Shown: positions 1 to 7,824 of the stretch, one piece after another
Layout of the letters: every line of letters begins with the position of its first letter
Position numbering within the stretch: the first letter of the stretch is position 1
NCBI RefSeq assembly: GCF_014203595.1
Contig: NZ_JACHJK010000015.1
Coordinates: 1-64,000 of the forward strand
Origin: Streptomyces echinatus
Lineage (GTDB): Bacteria > Actinomycetota > Actinomycetes > Streptomycetales > Streptomycetaceae
Length of the DNA stretch: 64,000 nt
Direction: 5' to 3'
Position numbers and translations under genes: made by a program
The notes under the pieces: model-generated
What the model was told of the DNA's origin: nothing
Databases searched by the model: none
The model's input: only the letters and a program-made list of their open reading frames with translations

Positions 1-300
1 TACTCACCCTCTCGGGCTTTCCTCCGGGCTTCCCTTCGGTGTTTCCGACTCTATCAGATCTTTTCTCGATCCGATTTCCTCGGTGCTTTCCAGGTTCTCG
101 CTCTCGCGTTTCCCTTTCCGGCGGTTCCGACTCTATCAGATCCTTTCGGCATCCGATTCCCGGTCGGCGGGATTTGTCTGCGGGCTTTTCGGCTTTCGCC
201 TCCGGCCTTTCGACGTTCACTACGTTAGCGGATTCCCTCGGTGACTCATAATCGAGTCTCGCGAGTTCGAATTAGGGCACGCGGGCGCGCCAGAATCGAC
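1..300 (-). promoter_or_regulatory. rRNA operon leader (16S gene lies just left of the window)
   Basis: Read on the minus strand, this stretch has the look of the pre-16S leader of Streptomyces rRNA operons: pyrimidine/purine-biased blocks, no plausible coding frame, and the repeated GATAGAGTCGGAA-type element found in those leaders. Transcription would run leftwards into a 16S gene outside the window. A candidate inner promoter on the minus strand is TTATGA (246–251), 18 bases, TAACGT (222–227). The identification rests on remembered similarity to rrn leaders, not on an alignment. Confidence 0.75.
43..142 (-). repeat. Direct repeat in the rRNA leader
   Basis: The 18-base sequence TTCCGACTCTATCAGATC (plus-strand reading) occurs exactly at 43–60 and again at 125–142, 82 bases apart. 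It is followed both times by a related pyrimidine-rich tail containing ATCCGATT. Such repeats are typical of Streptomyces rRNA leaders, where they may take part in processing or antitermination structures; that role is inferred. Confidence 0.8.
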
Positions 301-382
301 CCCGCTGAGGGGTTGGAGCTAGGTAGTGGGTTGGCCGCTCCGGCTGCAGGTGATCACCGTACCCGGTTCAGCGGCTCCGGAT

Positions 383-411
383 ACATTACGCACCTCGGCA
401 GGCCGAGTCAA
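383..411 (-). promoter_or_regulatory. Likely outermost rRNA operon promoter
   Basis: On the minus strand there is TTGACT (406–411), a 17-base spacer and TAATGT (383–388), close to the consensus of the principal sigma factor HrdB. The -35 box contains the TGA stop codon (408–410) of the upstream glycosylase gene. It points into the rRNA leader, so it probably starts the operon's longest transcript. Confidence 0.65.
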
Positions 412-1058
412 CTTCGGCGGCGCCGCGGCACGTGGGCCCGGTAGGGGCTGACGGTCGGGTCGCCGGCGACCCAGTAGCGCCACGGATGGAGGTCGCCGTC
501 CCCGCCCTCGCCGGCGACACCGGTACGGGGACCGTTGCGTACCTGGTCGGAGGGGACGGGCGAGCCCGTCAGCATTCTCAGGGGCGTCTCGCCCGAGTCG
601 CAGGCGTCCGTGCCGTCCAGGGCCCGGTCGACCTCCAGCGCCGTGGCCAGCCGGGCCGGCCCCTTGGCCAGTTCCTTGTGGTTCCGGGCCGAAACGCGTC
701 GCTTCCGGGCGAGGTCGGCGCCCTCCACCACTTCCCCCGCACGGAGCAGGACCGCGCTCGCCCGGCCCTCGGGTCCGCACACCAGGTTCATGCAGTGCCA
801 CATGCCGTAGGTGAAGTAGACGTACACGTGTCCGGGCGGTCCGAACATCACCGCGTTGCGGGCGGTGCGGCCGCGGAAGGCGTGCGAGCCGGGGTCGTTC
901 GGGCCGTCGTACGCCTCCACCTCCGTGATGCGCAGGGCGATCGGGCCGTCGGGTGTCGTCCGGACCAGGACGCGGCCGAGAAGGTCCGGGGCGACCTCCA
1001 GGACCGGGCGGTCGAAGAAGGTACGGGGCAGTGGCGTACGGTCCGGGGGCGCGATCAT
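408..1058 (-). CDS. 3-methyladenine DNA glycosylase
   Basis: A 216-residue protein of the AAG/Mpg family, which excises alkylated purines from DNA in base-excision repair. The family core is clear: LLGRVLVR near residue 30, then TEVEAYDGPNDPGSHA, where the first Glu of the VEAY motif is the catalytic residue, then NAVMFGPPGHVYVYFTYGMW and a C-terminal RYWVAGDP block. The length is normal for bacterial members. The ATG at 1058 was chosen because family similarity starts just after it; the frame stays open further upstream without similarity. The gene stands alone, divergent from the Spo0M gene, and its stop overlaps an rRNA promoter. Confidence 0.93.
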   Translation of the reverse strand: MIAPPDRTPLPRTFFDRPVLEVAPDLLGRVLVRTTPDGPIALRITEVEAYDGPNDPGSHAFRGRTARNAVMFGPPGHVYVYFTYGMWHCMNLVCGPEGRASAVLLRAGEVVEGADLARKRRVSARNHKELAKGPARLATALEVDRALDGTDACDSGETPLRMLTGSPVPSDQVRNGPRTGVAGEGGDGDLHPWRYWVAGDPTVSPYRAHVPRRRRS

Positions 1059-1158
1059 GCGCTCCGAGGGTAGTCCAGAGGGAGCACGGCGCCGGCGGAA
1101 CCGGTGGCGGGCGGATCGCGTTTGTACGGGGCGAGGGTCCATTCGTAAAGGGAGAGTC

Positions 1159-1941
1159 ATGGCGTTCAAGAAGCTGCTCGCGAGCCTCGGGGCCGGCGGG
1201 GCGTCGGTCGAGACCGTGCTGACCGAGGTCAACGTCGTACCCGGTGGTGTCGTCCAGGGCGAGGTGCGGATCCAGGGCGGGTCCGTGAACCAGGCCATCG
1301 AGGGGCTGTCGGTCGGTCTGCAGGCCAAGGTCGAGGTGGAGAGCGGCGACCAGGAGTACAAGCAGGACATCGAGTTCACCAAGGTGCGCCTCGGCGGTGC
1401 CTTCGAGCTGCAGGCGGGTGCCGTGCACGCGGTGCCGTTCGGGCTGGAGATCCCCTGGGAGACGCCGGTCACCATGATCGACGGTCAGTCGCTGCGGGGC
1501 ATGCACATCGGTGTGACCACCGAGCTGGCGATCGCGCGGGCCGTGGACTCCGGTGACCTGGACCCGATCAACGTGCACCCGCTGCCGGCGCAGAAGGCGA
1601 TCCTGGACGCCTTCATCCAGCTCGGCTTCCGCTTCAAGAACGCGGACATGGAGCGCGGCCACATCCGGGGTACGCGGCAGAAGCTGCCGTTCTACCAGGA
1701 GATCGAGTTCTTCCCGCCGTCGCAGTACCGGGGCCTGAACCAGGTCGAGCTGAGCTTCGTGGCCGACGAGCACGCGATGGACGTCGTGCTGGAGATGGAC
1801 AAGAAGCCGGGCCTGTTCAGCGAGGGCTCCGACACCTACCGGTCCTTCCAGGTGGGTCTGAACGACTGGCAGGGGACCGACTGGGCGGCTTACCTCAACC
1901 AGTGGCTGTCCGAGGTCGGCAGCAAGCGCAACTGGTTCTAG
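1159..1941 (+). CDS. Spo0M-like sporulation-control protein
   Basis: A 260-residue soluble protein of the Spo0M family (arrestin-like beta-sandwich fold). It begins MAFKKLLASLGAGGASVET, followed by the typical VVPGGVVQGEV block. In Bacillus, Spo0M influences sporulation control; its role in Streptomyces is not established. There is no signal peptide or membrane segment, and the C-terminal 80 residues are the acidic/aromatic tail seen in the family. The ATG at 1159 follows an AAAGGGAGAG ribosome site. The PEBP gene follows 45 bases downstream on the same strand and may be co-transcribed. Confidence 0.88.
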   Translation: MAFKKLLASLGAGGASVETVLTEVNVVPGGVVQGEVRIQGGSVNQAIEGLSVGLQAKVEVESGDQEYKQDIEFTKVRLGGAFELQAGAVHAVPFGLEIPWETPVTMIDGQSLRGMHIGVTTELAIARAVDSGDLDPINVHPLPAQKAILDAFIQLGFRFKNADMERGHIRGTRQKLPFYQEIEFFPPSQYRGLNQVELSFVADEHAMDVVLEMDKKPGLFSEGSDTYRSFQVGLNDWQGTDWAAYLNQWLSEVGSKRNWF

Positions 1942-1986
1942 GCTCGGGAACTGCTGGTTCCAGATCATCGATCAGGAGGTACCGAG

Positions 1987-2526
1987 GTGACCGAGCTCAA
2001 GCGGCGGCCGCTCCCCCACGACTTCCATCCGCCCGTTCCGTCGTTCACGGTGACGAGTGAGGACGTCGAGGAGGGCGCGACGCTGAGGAGCGCCCAGGTC
2101 CATGCGGAGGGCAACACCTCGCCGCAGCTGCGCTGGGAGGGCTTCCCCGCCGAGACCAAGAGCTTCGCCGTGACCTGCTACGACCCCGACGCGCCGACCG
2201 GCAGCGGGTTCTGGCACTGGGTCCTGTTCGACATCCCGGCCTCGGTGACCGAGCTGCCGGCGGGTGCGGGCGGCGGCAAGTTCGAGGGGCTGCCCGCGGG
2301 CGCCGTGCATGTGCGCAACGACTACGGGACGAAGGACTTCGGCGGGGCCGCTCCGCCGCCCGGGGACGGCCCGCACCGGTACGTCTTCACGGTGTACGCC
2401 GTGGACCAGGAGAAGCTGGGTCCGGACGCGGACGTCTCGCCGGCCGTCGTCGGCTTCAACCTCCGGTTCCACGCGATCGCGCGCGCCCAGCTGATCGGTG
2501 AGTACGAGAACCCCGGTCAGGGCTGA
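1987..2526 (+). CDS. YbhB/YbcL (PEBP, Raf-kinase-inhibitor-like) protein
   Basis: A 179-residue phosphatidylethanolamine-binding-protein fold. Key blocks are NTSPQLRWEGFP, the DPDAPTGSGFWHWVLFDIP ligand-pocket motif and GPHRYVFTVYAVD. Bacterial members are cytosolic proteins of poorly defined function. The GTG start at 1987 is fixed by a perfect AGGAGGT at 1974–1980, six bases upstream. It lies 45 bases behind the Spo0M gene and is followed by a strong terminator, so the two probably form a short operon. One conserved histidine of the ligand pocket is present in FWHWVL. Confidence 0.92.
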   Translation: MTELKRRPLPHDFHPPVPSFTVTSEDVEEGATLRSAQVHAEGNTSPQLRWEGFPAETKSFAVTCYDPDAPTGSGFWHWVLFDIPASVTELPAGAGGGKFEGLPAGAVHVRNDYGTKDFGGAAPPPGDGPHRYVFTVYAVDQEKLGPDADVSPAVVGFNLRFHAIARAQLIGEYENPGQG

Positions 2527-2566
2527 CCGCCCCGCCACGATTCAGCCGAGCGTTCATTGAACGTTT

Positions 2567-2610
2567 GCCCGCCTCCGGTCTTGGAAGTGATCGGAGGCGG
2601 GCATTTTTTA
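2567..2610 (+). terminator. Intrinsic terminator after the PEBP gene
   Basis: An 11-bp perfect stem, GCCCGCCTCCG (2567–2577) with CGGAGGCGGGC (2592–2602), is followed by ATTTTTTA. This is the only terminator in the window with a classical long T-tract. Confidence 0.9.
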
Positions 2611-2694
2611 TTGCGTTGTCCATCTCGGCGCGCCCGTCCAGAGTTGATCCGAGCCCGCCGGGGGGTGGGCAGGTGCACACGGGAGGTGGGCTGG

Positions 2695-3201
2695 ATGCGT
2701 GACACGTTGGTCCTGAACGCGAGCTTCGAGCCGCTGTCGACGGTGACTCTGAACCGAGCCGTTGTCCTGGTCCTCCAGGACAAGGCCGTGGTCGAGCAGG
2801 CCCACCCCGAACTGCGCATGCGCGGTGCCGAGGTGGACATACCCGCGCCCCGGGTGATCAGGCTGTGCCGGTATGTGCGGGTGCCGTTCCGAAGACAAGC
2901 CCCGTGGTCGCGGCGGGGGGTGCTGGTGCGGGACCGGAACCGGTGCGCGTACTGCGGGCACCGGGCGACGACCGTGGACCATGTCGTACCGCGGTCGCAC
3001 GGTGGCCAGGACACGTGGCTGAACACGGTGGCGGCGTGCGCGGAGGACAATCACCGCAAGGCCGACCGGACTCCGGAGGAGGCGGGGATGGCTCTGCTGA
3101 GGCAGCCGTTCGAGCCGACGCCGGCCGACGCGATGTTGCTCGCGCTGGGGGCCGAGGACTTCGCGGCCCTGCCCGACTGGTTGGCCCGGGACGCCGCCTG
3201 A
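2695..3201 (+). CDS. HNH endonuclease
   Basis: A 168-residue protein with a C-terminal HNH nuclease domain. It contains CAYCGHRATTVDHVVPRSHGG, then N-x8–9-C and an EDNHRKAD segment, giving the metal-binding DH…N…H residues and a structural zinc site from two Cys pairs. The N-terminal half (TLVLNASFEPLSTVTLNRAV) is typical of stand-alone actinobacterial HNH proteins close to McrA-like nucleases. The ATG at 2695 follows GGGAGGTGG. There is no partner methylase or phage gene nearby, so a housekeeping or defence role cannot be decided from context. Confidence 0.88.
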   Translation: MRDTLVLNASFEPLSTVTLNRAVVLVLQDKAVVEQAHPELRMRGAEVDIPAPRVIRLCRYVRVPFRRQAPWSRRGVLVRDRNRCAYCGHRATTVDHVVPRSHGGQDTWLNTVAACAEDNHRKADRTPEEAGMALLRQPFEPTPADAMLLALGAEDFAALPDWLARDAA

Positions 3202-3266
3202 CGGTCCGCCGTGAGGGTCCGGCCGGCGCTTCGGCTGCCGGTCGTTCGTGGTCGCTCGCGCGGTTC

Positions 3267-3289
3267 CCCGCGCCCCTGGGGGGCGCGGG
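3267..3289. terminator. Bidirectional GC-rich hairpin between convergent genes
   Basis: A 10-bp perfect stem, CCCGCGCCCC and GGGGCGCGGG, with a 3-base loop lies between the convergent HNH and SPFH genes. The flanking GCGCGGTTCCCCGCG context is one of the recurrent intergenic hairpin sequences of Streptomyces chromosomes. It probably ends transcription from both sides. Confidence 0.7.
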
Positions 3290-3316
3290 AGGATCCGGCG
3301 CTCTGTTCCGTGCCCT

Positions 3317-4273
3317 CTAGTCGATGTTCGGCTTCTCGCGGCGTTCCGTGCCGCCGCCCCCGTTGCCCGACGAGCCGTTGTTGCCGGAACCGCCGCCCAG
3401 CGAGCCGAAGTTGCCCATCGCTCCGGAGAGTCCCTTGAGGGCGTCGCCGATCTCGCTCGGGACGATCCAGAGCTTGTTGGCATCGCCCTCGGCGATCTTG
3501 GGGAGCATCTGCAGGTACTGGTAGGAGAGCAGCTTCTGGTCCGGGTCGCCGGCGTGGATGGCCTCGAAGACCGTGCGGACGGCCTGGGCCTCGCCCTCGG
3601 CGCGCAGGGCGGCCGCCTTGGCCTCACCCTCGGCGCGCAGGATCTGGGACTGCTTCTCGCCCTCGGCGCGCAGGATCTCGGACTGCCGGACACCTTCGGC
3701 CTGGAGGATCGCGGCACGCTTGTCACGGTCGGCGCGCATCTGCTTCTCCATCGAGTCCTGAATGGAGGTGGGCGGCTCGATGGCCTTGAGCTCGACGCGG
3801 TTGACGCGGATGCCCCACTTGCCGGTGGCCTCGTCCAGGACGCCGCGCAGGGCCGCGTTGATCTCCTCGCGTGAGGTCAGCGTCCGTTCGAGGTCCATGC
3901 CACCGATGATGTTCCGCAGGGTGGTGACCGTCAGCTGCTCGATCGCCTGGATGTAGCTGGCGACCTCGTAGGTGGCGGCCCGCGCGTCGGTGACCTGGTA
4001 GTAGATGACCGTGTCGATGTTCACGACCAGGTTGTCCTGGGTGATCACCGGCTGCGGCGGGAACGGTACGACCTGCTCGCGCAGGTCGATGCGGTTGCGG
4101 ATGGTGTCGATGAACGGGACCACGATGTTGAGGCCCGCGTTCAGCGTCCGTGTGTAGCGGCCGAAGCGCTCGACGATGGCGGCGCTCGCCTGTGGGATGA
4201 CTTGGATGGTCTTGATCAGGGCGATGAAGACCAACACCACCAGGATGATCAAGACGATGATGACCGGTTCCAT
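3317..4273 (-). CDS. SPFH/Band-7 (stomatin-like) membrane protein
   Basis: A 318-residue protein with one N-terminal membrane anchor (about residues 3–22), then a Band-7 domain (QVIPQASAAIVERFGRY through the NIIGGMDLERTLTSREEIN core). A coiled coil built from repeated RAEGE units follows at about 200–250, with a glycine/asparagine-rich tail. SPFH proteins oligomerise at membranes and, with NfeD partners, organise membrane microdomains or control membrane proteolysis. The NfeD-like gene lies 123 bases upstream on the same strand, the usual pairing. The ATG at 4273 has a GGGGAACG ribosome site. Confidence 0.92.
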   Translation of the reverse strand: MEPVIIVLIILVVLVFIALIKTIQVIPQASAAIVERFGRYTRTLNAGLNIVVPFIDTIRNRIDLREQVVPFPPQPVITQDNLVVNIDTVIYYQVTDARAATYEVASYIQAIEQLTVTTLRNIIGGMDLERTLTSREEINAALRGVLDEATGKWGIRVNRVELKAIEPPTSIQDSMEKQMRADRDKRAAILQAEGVRQSEILRAEGEKQSQILRAEGEAKAAALRAEGEAQAVRTVFEAIHAGDPDQKLLSYQYLQMLPKIAEGDANKLWIVPSEIGDALKGLSGAMGNFGSLGGGSGNNGSSGNGGGGTERREKPNID

Positions 4274-4396
4274 CGTCGTTCCCCGTACCCTTCTCCGCCT
4301 CGGCGCTTTCGGCAGATCTCATGACTGTTGAAGATCTTGCTGGTCGAGTCTGACAGACCGTCGGGCAACTCGTGAGTCGTTCTCGGTGAGTTGTCC

Positions 4397-4828
4397 TCAC
4401 AGGACGATGGCGGTGGCCCCTTCGATGTCCACGACGTCCACCTCCTGGCCGACTTCGTAGGCGCGGCCGGTGTCGAGCGAACGGGCCGACCAGACTTCCC
4501 CGGCGAGCTTGATGCGGCCGCCCGACGCGTCGACCCGTTCCAGCACGACGGCCTGTCTGCCCTTCAACGCATCGACGCCGGTGGCGAGTTGAGGGCGCTG
4601 TTTGCCGTGCCGGGCCGCGATGGGCCGGACGACGGCGATGAGGGCGACGGAGACGACGACGAACGCGAGGACCTGGATGACCGCGTCGAAGCCGAGGGCG
4701 GAGACGACCGCCGCGGCGACTGCTCCCACCGCGAGCATGCCGAACTCCGGCATCGCGGTGACCACGAGCGGGATTCCGAGTGCCGCCGCGCCGACGAGCC
4801 ACCACACCCATGCGTCGATGTCGTTCAC
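4397..4828 (-). CDS. NfeD-like membrane protein
   Basis: A 143-residue protein. The first half has about three hydrophobic segments (WVWWLVGAAALGIPLVVTA; MLAVGAVAAAVVSALGF; VIQVLAFVVVSVALIAVV). The C-terminal half is an OB-fold NfeD domain (LKGRQAVVLERVD, GRIKLAGEVWSARS, VGQEVDVVDIEGATAIV). NfeD proteins partner with SPFH proteins, and the stomatin-like gene follows directly. A GTG start at 4828 is used; the ribosome site is weak, so the exact start is a little uncertain. Truncated NfeD of this type lacks the protease domain of long NfeD. Confidence 0.9.
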   Translation of the reverse strand: MNDIDAWVWWLVGAAALGIPLVVTAMPEFGMLAVGAVAAAVVSALGFDAVIQVLAFVVVSVALIAVVRPIAARHGKQRPQLATGVDALKGRQAVVLERVDASGGRIKLAGEVWSARSLDTGRAYEVGQEVDVVDIEGATAIVL

Positions 4829-4888
4829 ATGGTCATGGTAGGACCGCGGCCGGGCGGCGGACAGGGCGCGAAAGGAAGAGCGGTCGGG

Positions 4889-5686
4889 TCAGGAGAGGGG
4901 CAGGCCCTGAGCGGTCCAGCGGTCGCCGACCTGCTCCACGACGAGCGGGAGGCCGAAGCAGAGGGAGAGGTTGCGGGAGCTCAGTTCCAGCTCGATGGGA
5001 CCGGCGGCGAGGACCTTGCCCTGGCGGATCATGAGGACGTGGGTGAAGCCGGGGGCGATCTCCTCGACGTGGTGCGTGACCATGATCATCGAGGGGGCGA
5101 TGGGGTCGCGGGCGAGGCGGCCGAGGCGGCGGACGAGGTCCTCGCGGCCGCCGAGGTCGAGGCCGGCGGCGGGCTCGTCGAGGAGGAGGAGCTCGGGGTC
5201 GGTCATCAGGGCGCGGGCGATCAGGGTGCGCTTGCGCTCGCCCTCGGAGAGGGTGCCGAACTTCCGGTCCAGGTAGTCGCTCATGCCGAGGCGGTCGAGG
5301 AAGGCGCGGGCGCGCTGCTCGTCGACGTCCTCGTACTCCTCCTGCCAGCCGGCGGTCATGCCGTAGGCGGCGGTGAGGACGGTCTGCAGGACGGTCTGGC
5401 GCTTGGGGAGCTTCTCGGCCAGGGCGATGCCGGCCACGCCGATGCGGGGGCGCAGCTCGAAGACGTCGGTGCCGGGGGTGCCGAGGGTCTCGCCGAGGAT
5501 GGTGGCGGTGCCCTTGCTGGGGTAGAGGTAGCTGGAGGCGACGTTCAGGAGGGTGGTCTTGCCGGCGCCGTTCGGGCCGAGGATGACCCAGCGCTCGCCC
5601 TCCTTCACCGACCAGGAGACCTGGTCCACCAGAGCCCGGCCCTCGCGGACCACGGATACGTCCTGAAGCTCCAGAACATCGCTCAT
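4889..5686 (-). CDS. ABC transporter ATP-binding protein (orphan ATPase)
   Basis: A 265-residue ATPase with all nucleotide-binding motifs: Walker A GPNGAGKTT near residue 38, signature LSEGE near 146, Walker B LLLLDEPAAGLD near 168, and the H-loop VTHH. No permease gene is adjacent, so its membrane partner is elsewhere or it belongs to a class without one. The ATG at 5686 is preceded by AAGGGGAGA; upstream open frame lacks similarity. It lies 60 bases upstream of NfeD on the same strand, so co-transcription with the NfeD–SPFH pair is possible. Confidence 0.87.
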   Translation of the reverse strand: MSDVLELQDVSVVREGRALVDQVSWSVKEGERWVILGPNGAGKTTLLNVASSYLYPSKGTATILGETLGTPGTDVFELRPRIGVAGIALAEKLPKRQTVLQTVLTAAYGMTAGWQEEYEDVDEQRARAFLDRLGMSDYLDRKFGTLSEGERKRTLIARALMTDPELLLLDEPAAGLDLGGREDLVRRLGRLARDPIAPSMIMVTHHVEEIAPGFTHVLMIRQGKVLAAGPIELELSSRNLSLCFGLPLVVEQVGDRWTAQGLPLS

Positions 5687-5835
5687 GAGCGCGTTGTCTC
5701 CCCTTGCAGTGTGGCCGGTCTCGGCTGTCGCGTACGCCTGTGGCTCGGTCGCCGCGCCGGTGGGCGCAGCCCTTATGAAATCTACGCCACGAGTGCCCCG
5801 CCCCATTCCATCGGTCCGGTCCTTAGGGTGGGGGC

Positions 5836-6624
5836 ATGCTCTCGGAACCGCGTTCAGGACGCCTCGCCTCTTGGGGAAATGCCCTTTTGGCCGGACTTGT
5901 CTCACCAGATGACGCTGTGCTCGCCATCGTGGGCGAGGACACGGTGCACCGGGTGGAGGGGCTGCCCGGTGAGTCCGCGCCGGTCGGGCTGACGCTCGCG
6001 CTGGGGCGGCTGCGCACGCTGGGGGTGACCGGGCTGCGGGTGGCGCTGCCCGCCCCTGGGCATCCGCTGGGGCTGAGCGGTCCGCCGGAGTTCAACGCGC
6101 GGGCGCTGGAGGCCGAGGAGGCGGCGGTCTGTCACGGTGCCGCGTTCGGGCTGGTGCCTCAGGCGTACGAGGCCGGGCCGGAGGGTGATGTGCACGCCGA
6201 GGTGGTCTGGCACGTGCTGCCGGTGCGGGAGGCTCCGCCGGCCGATGTTCCCTCGCTGGGCGAGGCGGAGCGGGAGCTGGCGGAGGCGCTGCGGGACGCG
6301 ACGGAGGTGCTGTCGAAGCTGGACGTCGCCGGGGCGGGGCCGGTGGCGGAGGCGGCGATCGACGCGTACCGAGCACGGGCCGGGCGGGGCCGCGAGCTGC
6401 TGGCGCCGGGATATCCGCCGCGTGCGGTGCGGGTCCTGGAGCTGGCGCAGCGGGTGGGGCTGCTGGTGTCGCTGGCGTACGACAACGGGCACGGGGGTGC
6501 GGTGAGCGCCTCGGAGATGGCGGCTCGCGGGGCCGCGCTGCGGCCGGTGGAGCGGACGGCGCGGCGAGCGCAGGTGGCGGCGTACAACTCGTTCGTGGAG
6601 GAGCGGGAGCGGGGAGCGCGGTAG
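5836..6624 (+). CDS. Conserved hypothetical protein
   Basis: A 262-residue soluble protein that I do not assign to a family. It has no signal peptide, membrane segment or catalytic motif that I can name. The N-terminal half is an alpha/beta pattern (LAIVGEDTVHRV, GLTLALGRLRTLGVTGLRVALPAPGHPLGL). The C-terminal third is long amphipathic helices rich in Glu/Arg (SEMAARGAALRPVERTARRAQV). The ATG at 5836 follows GGTGGGGG. It is divergent from the ABC ATPase and convergent with chpE. Codon use is strongly GC3, so it is a real gene. Confidence 0.75.
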   Translation: MLSEPRSGRLASWGNALLAGLVSPDDAVLAIVGEDTVHRVEGLPGESAPVGLTLALGRLRTLGVTGLRVALPAPGHPLGLSGPPEFNARALEAEEAAVCHGAAFGLVPQAYEAGPEGDVHAEVVWHVLPVREAPPADVPSLGEAERELAEALRDATEVLSKLDVAGAGPVAEAAIDAYRARAGRGRELLAPGYPPRAVRVLELAQRVGLLVSLAYDNGHGGAVSASEMAARGAALRPVERTARRAQVAAYNSFVEERERGAR

Positions 6625-6719
6625 GGCTGCCGGTCGACGCGGGTCCCCCGCCGCGGTACGCGTATGACGGTCCCGGCAGGTCCCGGTGCCCGTCGGAGCC
6701 GGCCCGCCGGCGGACCGAC

Positions 6720-6746
6720 AGGCCCCCCGGGCGCGCCGGGGGGCCT
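6720..6746. terminator. Hairpin terminator upstream of the chpE 3' end
   Basis: An 11-bp perfect stem, AGGCCCCCCGG and CCGGGGGGCCT, with a 5-base loop lies between the convergent hypothetical gene and chpE and probably serves both. Confidence 0.7.
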
Positions 6747-6767
6747 GGTGTCGTCGCCGGCCGGACC

Positions 6768-7013
6768 TCAGTGGTTCAGACCGAGGTTGCCGAAGGCCGG
6801 GTTCAGGACGCCGATGACGCTCACGCTGTTGCCGACGGCGTTCACCGGGACGTGCACCGGGACCTGGACGACGTTGCCCGAACCGACGCCCGGCGAGCCG
6901 TGGGCCGCGCCGTCGGCGTGGGCACCCCCGTGGGCGGAGGCCATGCCCGCTCCGGCGGCCACCAGACCACCGGCCACCATCGTCACGGCCGCTGCCTTCT
7001 TCAGGTTCTTCAC
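6768..7013 (-). CDS. chpE: Chaplin ChpE
   Basis: An 81-residue short chaplin. It has a Sec signal peptide (KNLKKAAAVTMVAGGLVAAG, cleaved after …MASA), then a single chaplin domain with GSPGVGSGN, PVHVPVNAVGNSVSVIGV and LNPAFGNLGLN. Chaplins are secreted, assemble into amyloid-like films and lower water surface tension so aerial hyphae can emerge. There is no cysteine pair, as in ChpE. The GTG at 7013 is favoured over an upstream ATG at 7061 because AGGAGGGG lies just before it and the signal peptide begins there. It sits directly downstream of a two-component system on the same strand. Confidence 0.95.
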   Translation of the reverse strand: MKNLKKAAAVTMVAGGLVAAGAGMASAHGGAHADGAAHGSPGVGSGNVVQVPVHVPVNAVGNSVSVIGVLNPAFGNLGLNH

Positions 7014-7182
7014 TGTCAACCCCTCCTGGACGTTCAGCGCGGCGATCGCCGCGGCACGCACTGGAGAACGGCGGAGATCACCGGAGGGTGCGCCATCCGG
7101 GTGACATTCCCACGACGGTATGAATCTCGGCCTGGGCCGTAACCCTCCGTGTTGGGCGGCGTGAGGCGTTGGTCAGGGCGTG

Positions 7183-7824
7183 TCAGCCGGTCACGCCGTG
7201 GCGTACGGCCCACAGCGCGGCCTGGGTGCGGTCGGCGAGGTCGAGCTTCATCAGGATGTTGGAGACGTGCGTCTTGACGGTCTTCTCGGACAGGACGAGG
7301 GCGCGGGCTATCTCGCGGTTGGAGCGGCCGTCCGCGATCAGGCCGAGCACCTCGCGTTCCCGCTCGGTGAGCGAACTCCCCCTGCCCTGGACGCCGTTGG
7401 CCTCCTCCTGGGAGAGCAGGGCGTCGGCGACCTCCGGCTGGAGCAGGATGTGCCCGGCGTGCACGGAGCGGATGGCACCGGCCAGGGCGTCGGGGTCCAC
7501 GTCCTTGTAGACGTAGCCGGCGGCGCCCGCGCGCAGGGCCGGGACGACCGTGCGCTGCTCGGTGAAGCTCGTGACGATCAGCACGCGCGCGGGGTTGCCG
7601 AGTTCGCGCAGCCGGCGCAGCGCGCCGATACCGTCCAGGCCCGGCATCTTGACGTCCATCAGGACGATGTCGGGCCGCAGTTCCTCGGCGCGGTCGACTC
7701 CCTCGGCGCCGTCGGCGGCCTCGCCGACGACCTCGATGTCGTCCTGGACCTCCAGGAAGGTGCGCAGGCCCCGGCGGACGACCTGGTGGTCGTCGACGAG
7801 CAGCACCCTGATCGGTTCAGCCAC
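7183..7824 (-). CDS. NarL/FixJ-family response regulator
   Basis: A 213-residue regulator. It has a receiver domain (residues 5–120) with acidic pocket DD at 11–12, phospho-acceptor Asp57 in VLMDVKMPG and Lys in GYVYKDV. A LuxR-type HTH (about 145–208) follows, with LTEREREVLGLIADGRSNREIA and KTVKTHVSNIL. It is the partner of the adjacent histidine kinase: the GTG start at 7824 overlaps the kinase stop by eight bases, which indicates translational coupling. The target genes are unknown; chpE lies 169 bases downstream. Confidence 0.94.
   Translation of the reverse strand: MAEPIRVLLVDDHQVVRRGLRTFLEVQDDIEVVGEAADGAEGVDRAEELRPDIVLMDVKMPGLDGIGALRRLRELGNPARVLIVTSFTEQRTVVPALRAGAAGYVYKDVDPDALAGAIRSVHAGHILLQPEVADALLSQEEANGVQGRGSSLTEREREVLGLIADGRSNREIARALVLSEKTVKTHVSNILMKLDLADRTQAALWAVRHGVTG

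Noticed and set aside
241..300. GAGTTCGAATTAG resembling a tRNA T-arm
   Set aside because: No cloverleaf can be built around it; it lies within the rRNA leader/promoter region.
319..1968. Long open minus-strand frame opposite the glycosylase and Spo0M genes
   Set aside because: It overlaps two well-supported genes and its translation is Arg/Pro/His-rich low-complexity sequence with no family motif; a shadow frame of high-GC DNA.
7138..7165. CGTAAC…CGTGAG/CGTTGG resembling a BldN-type promoter near chpE
   Set aside because: It is on the plus strand and points into the regulator gene, away from chpE; spacing and -10 sequence are also imperfect.
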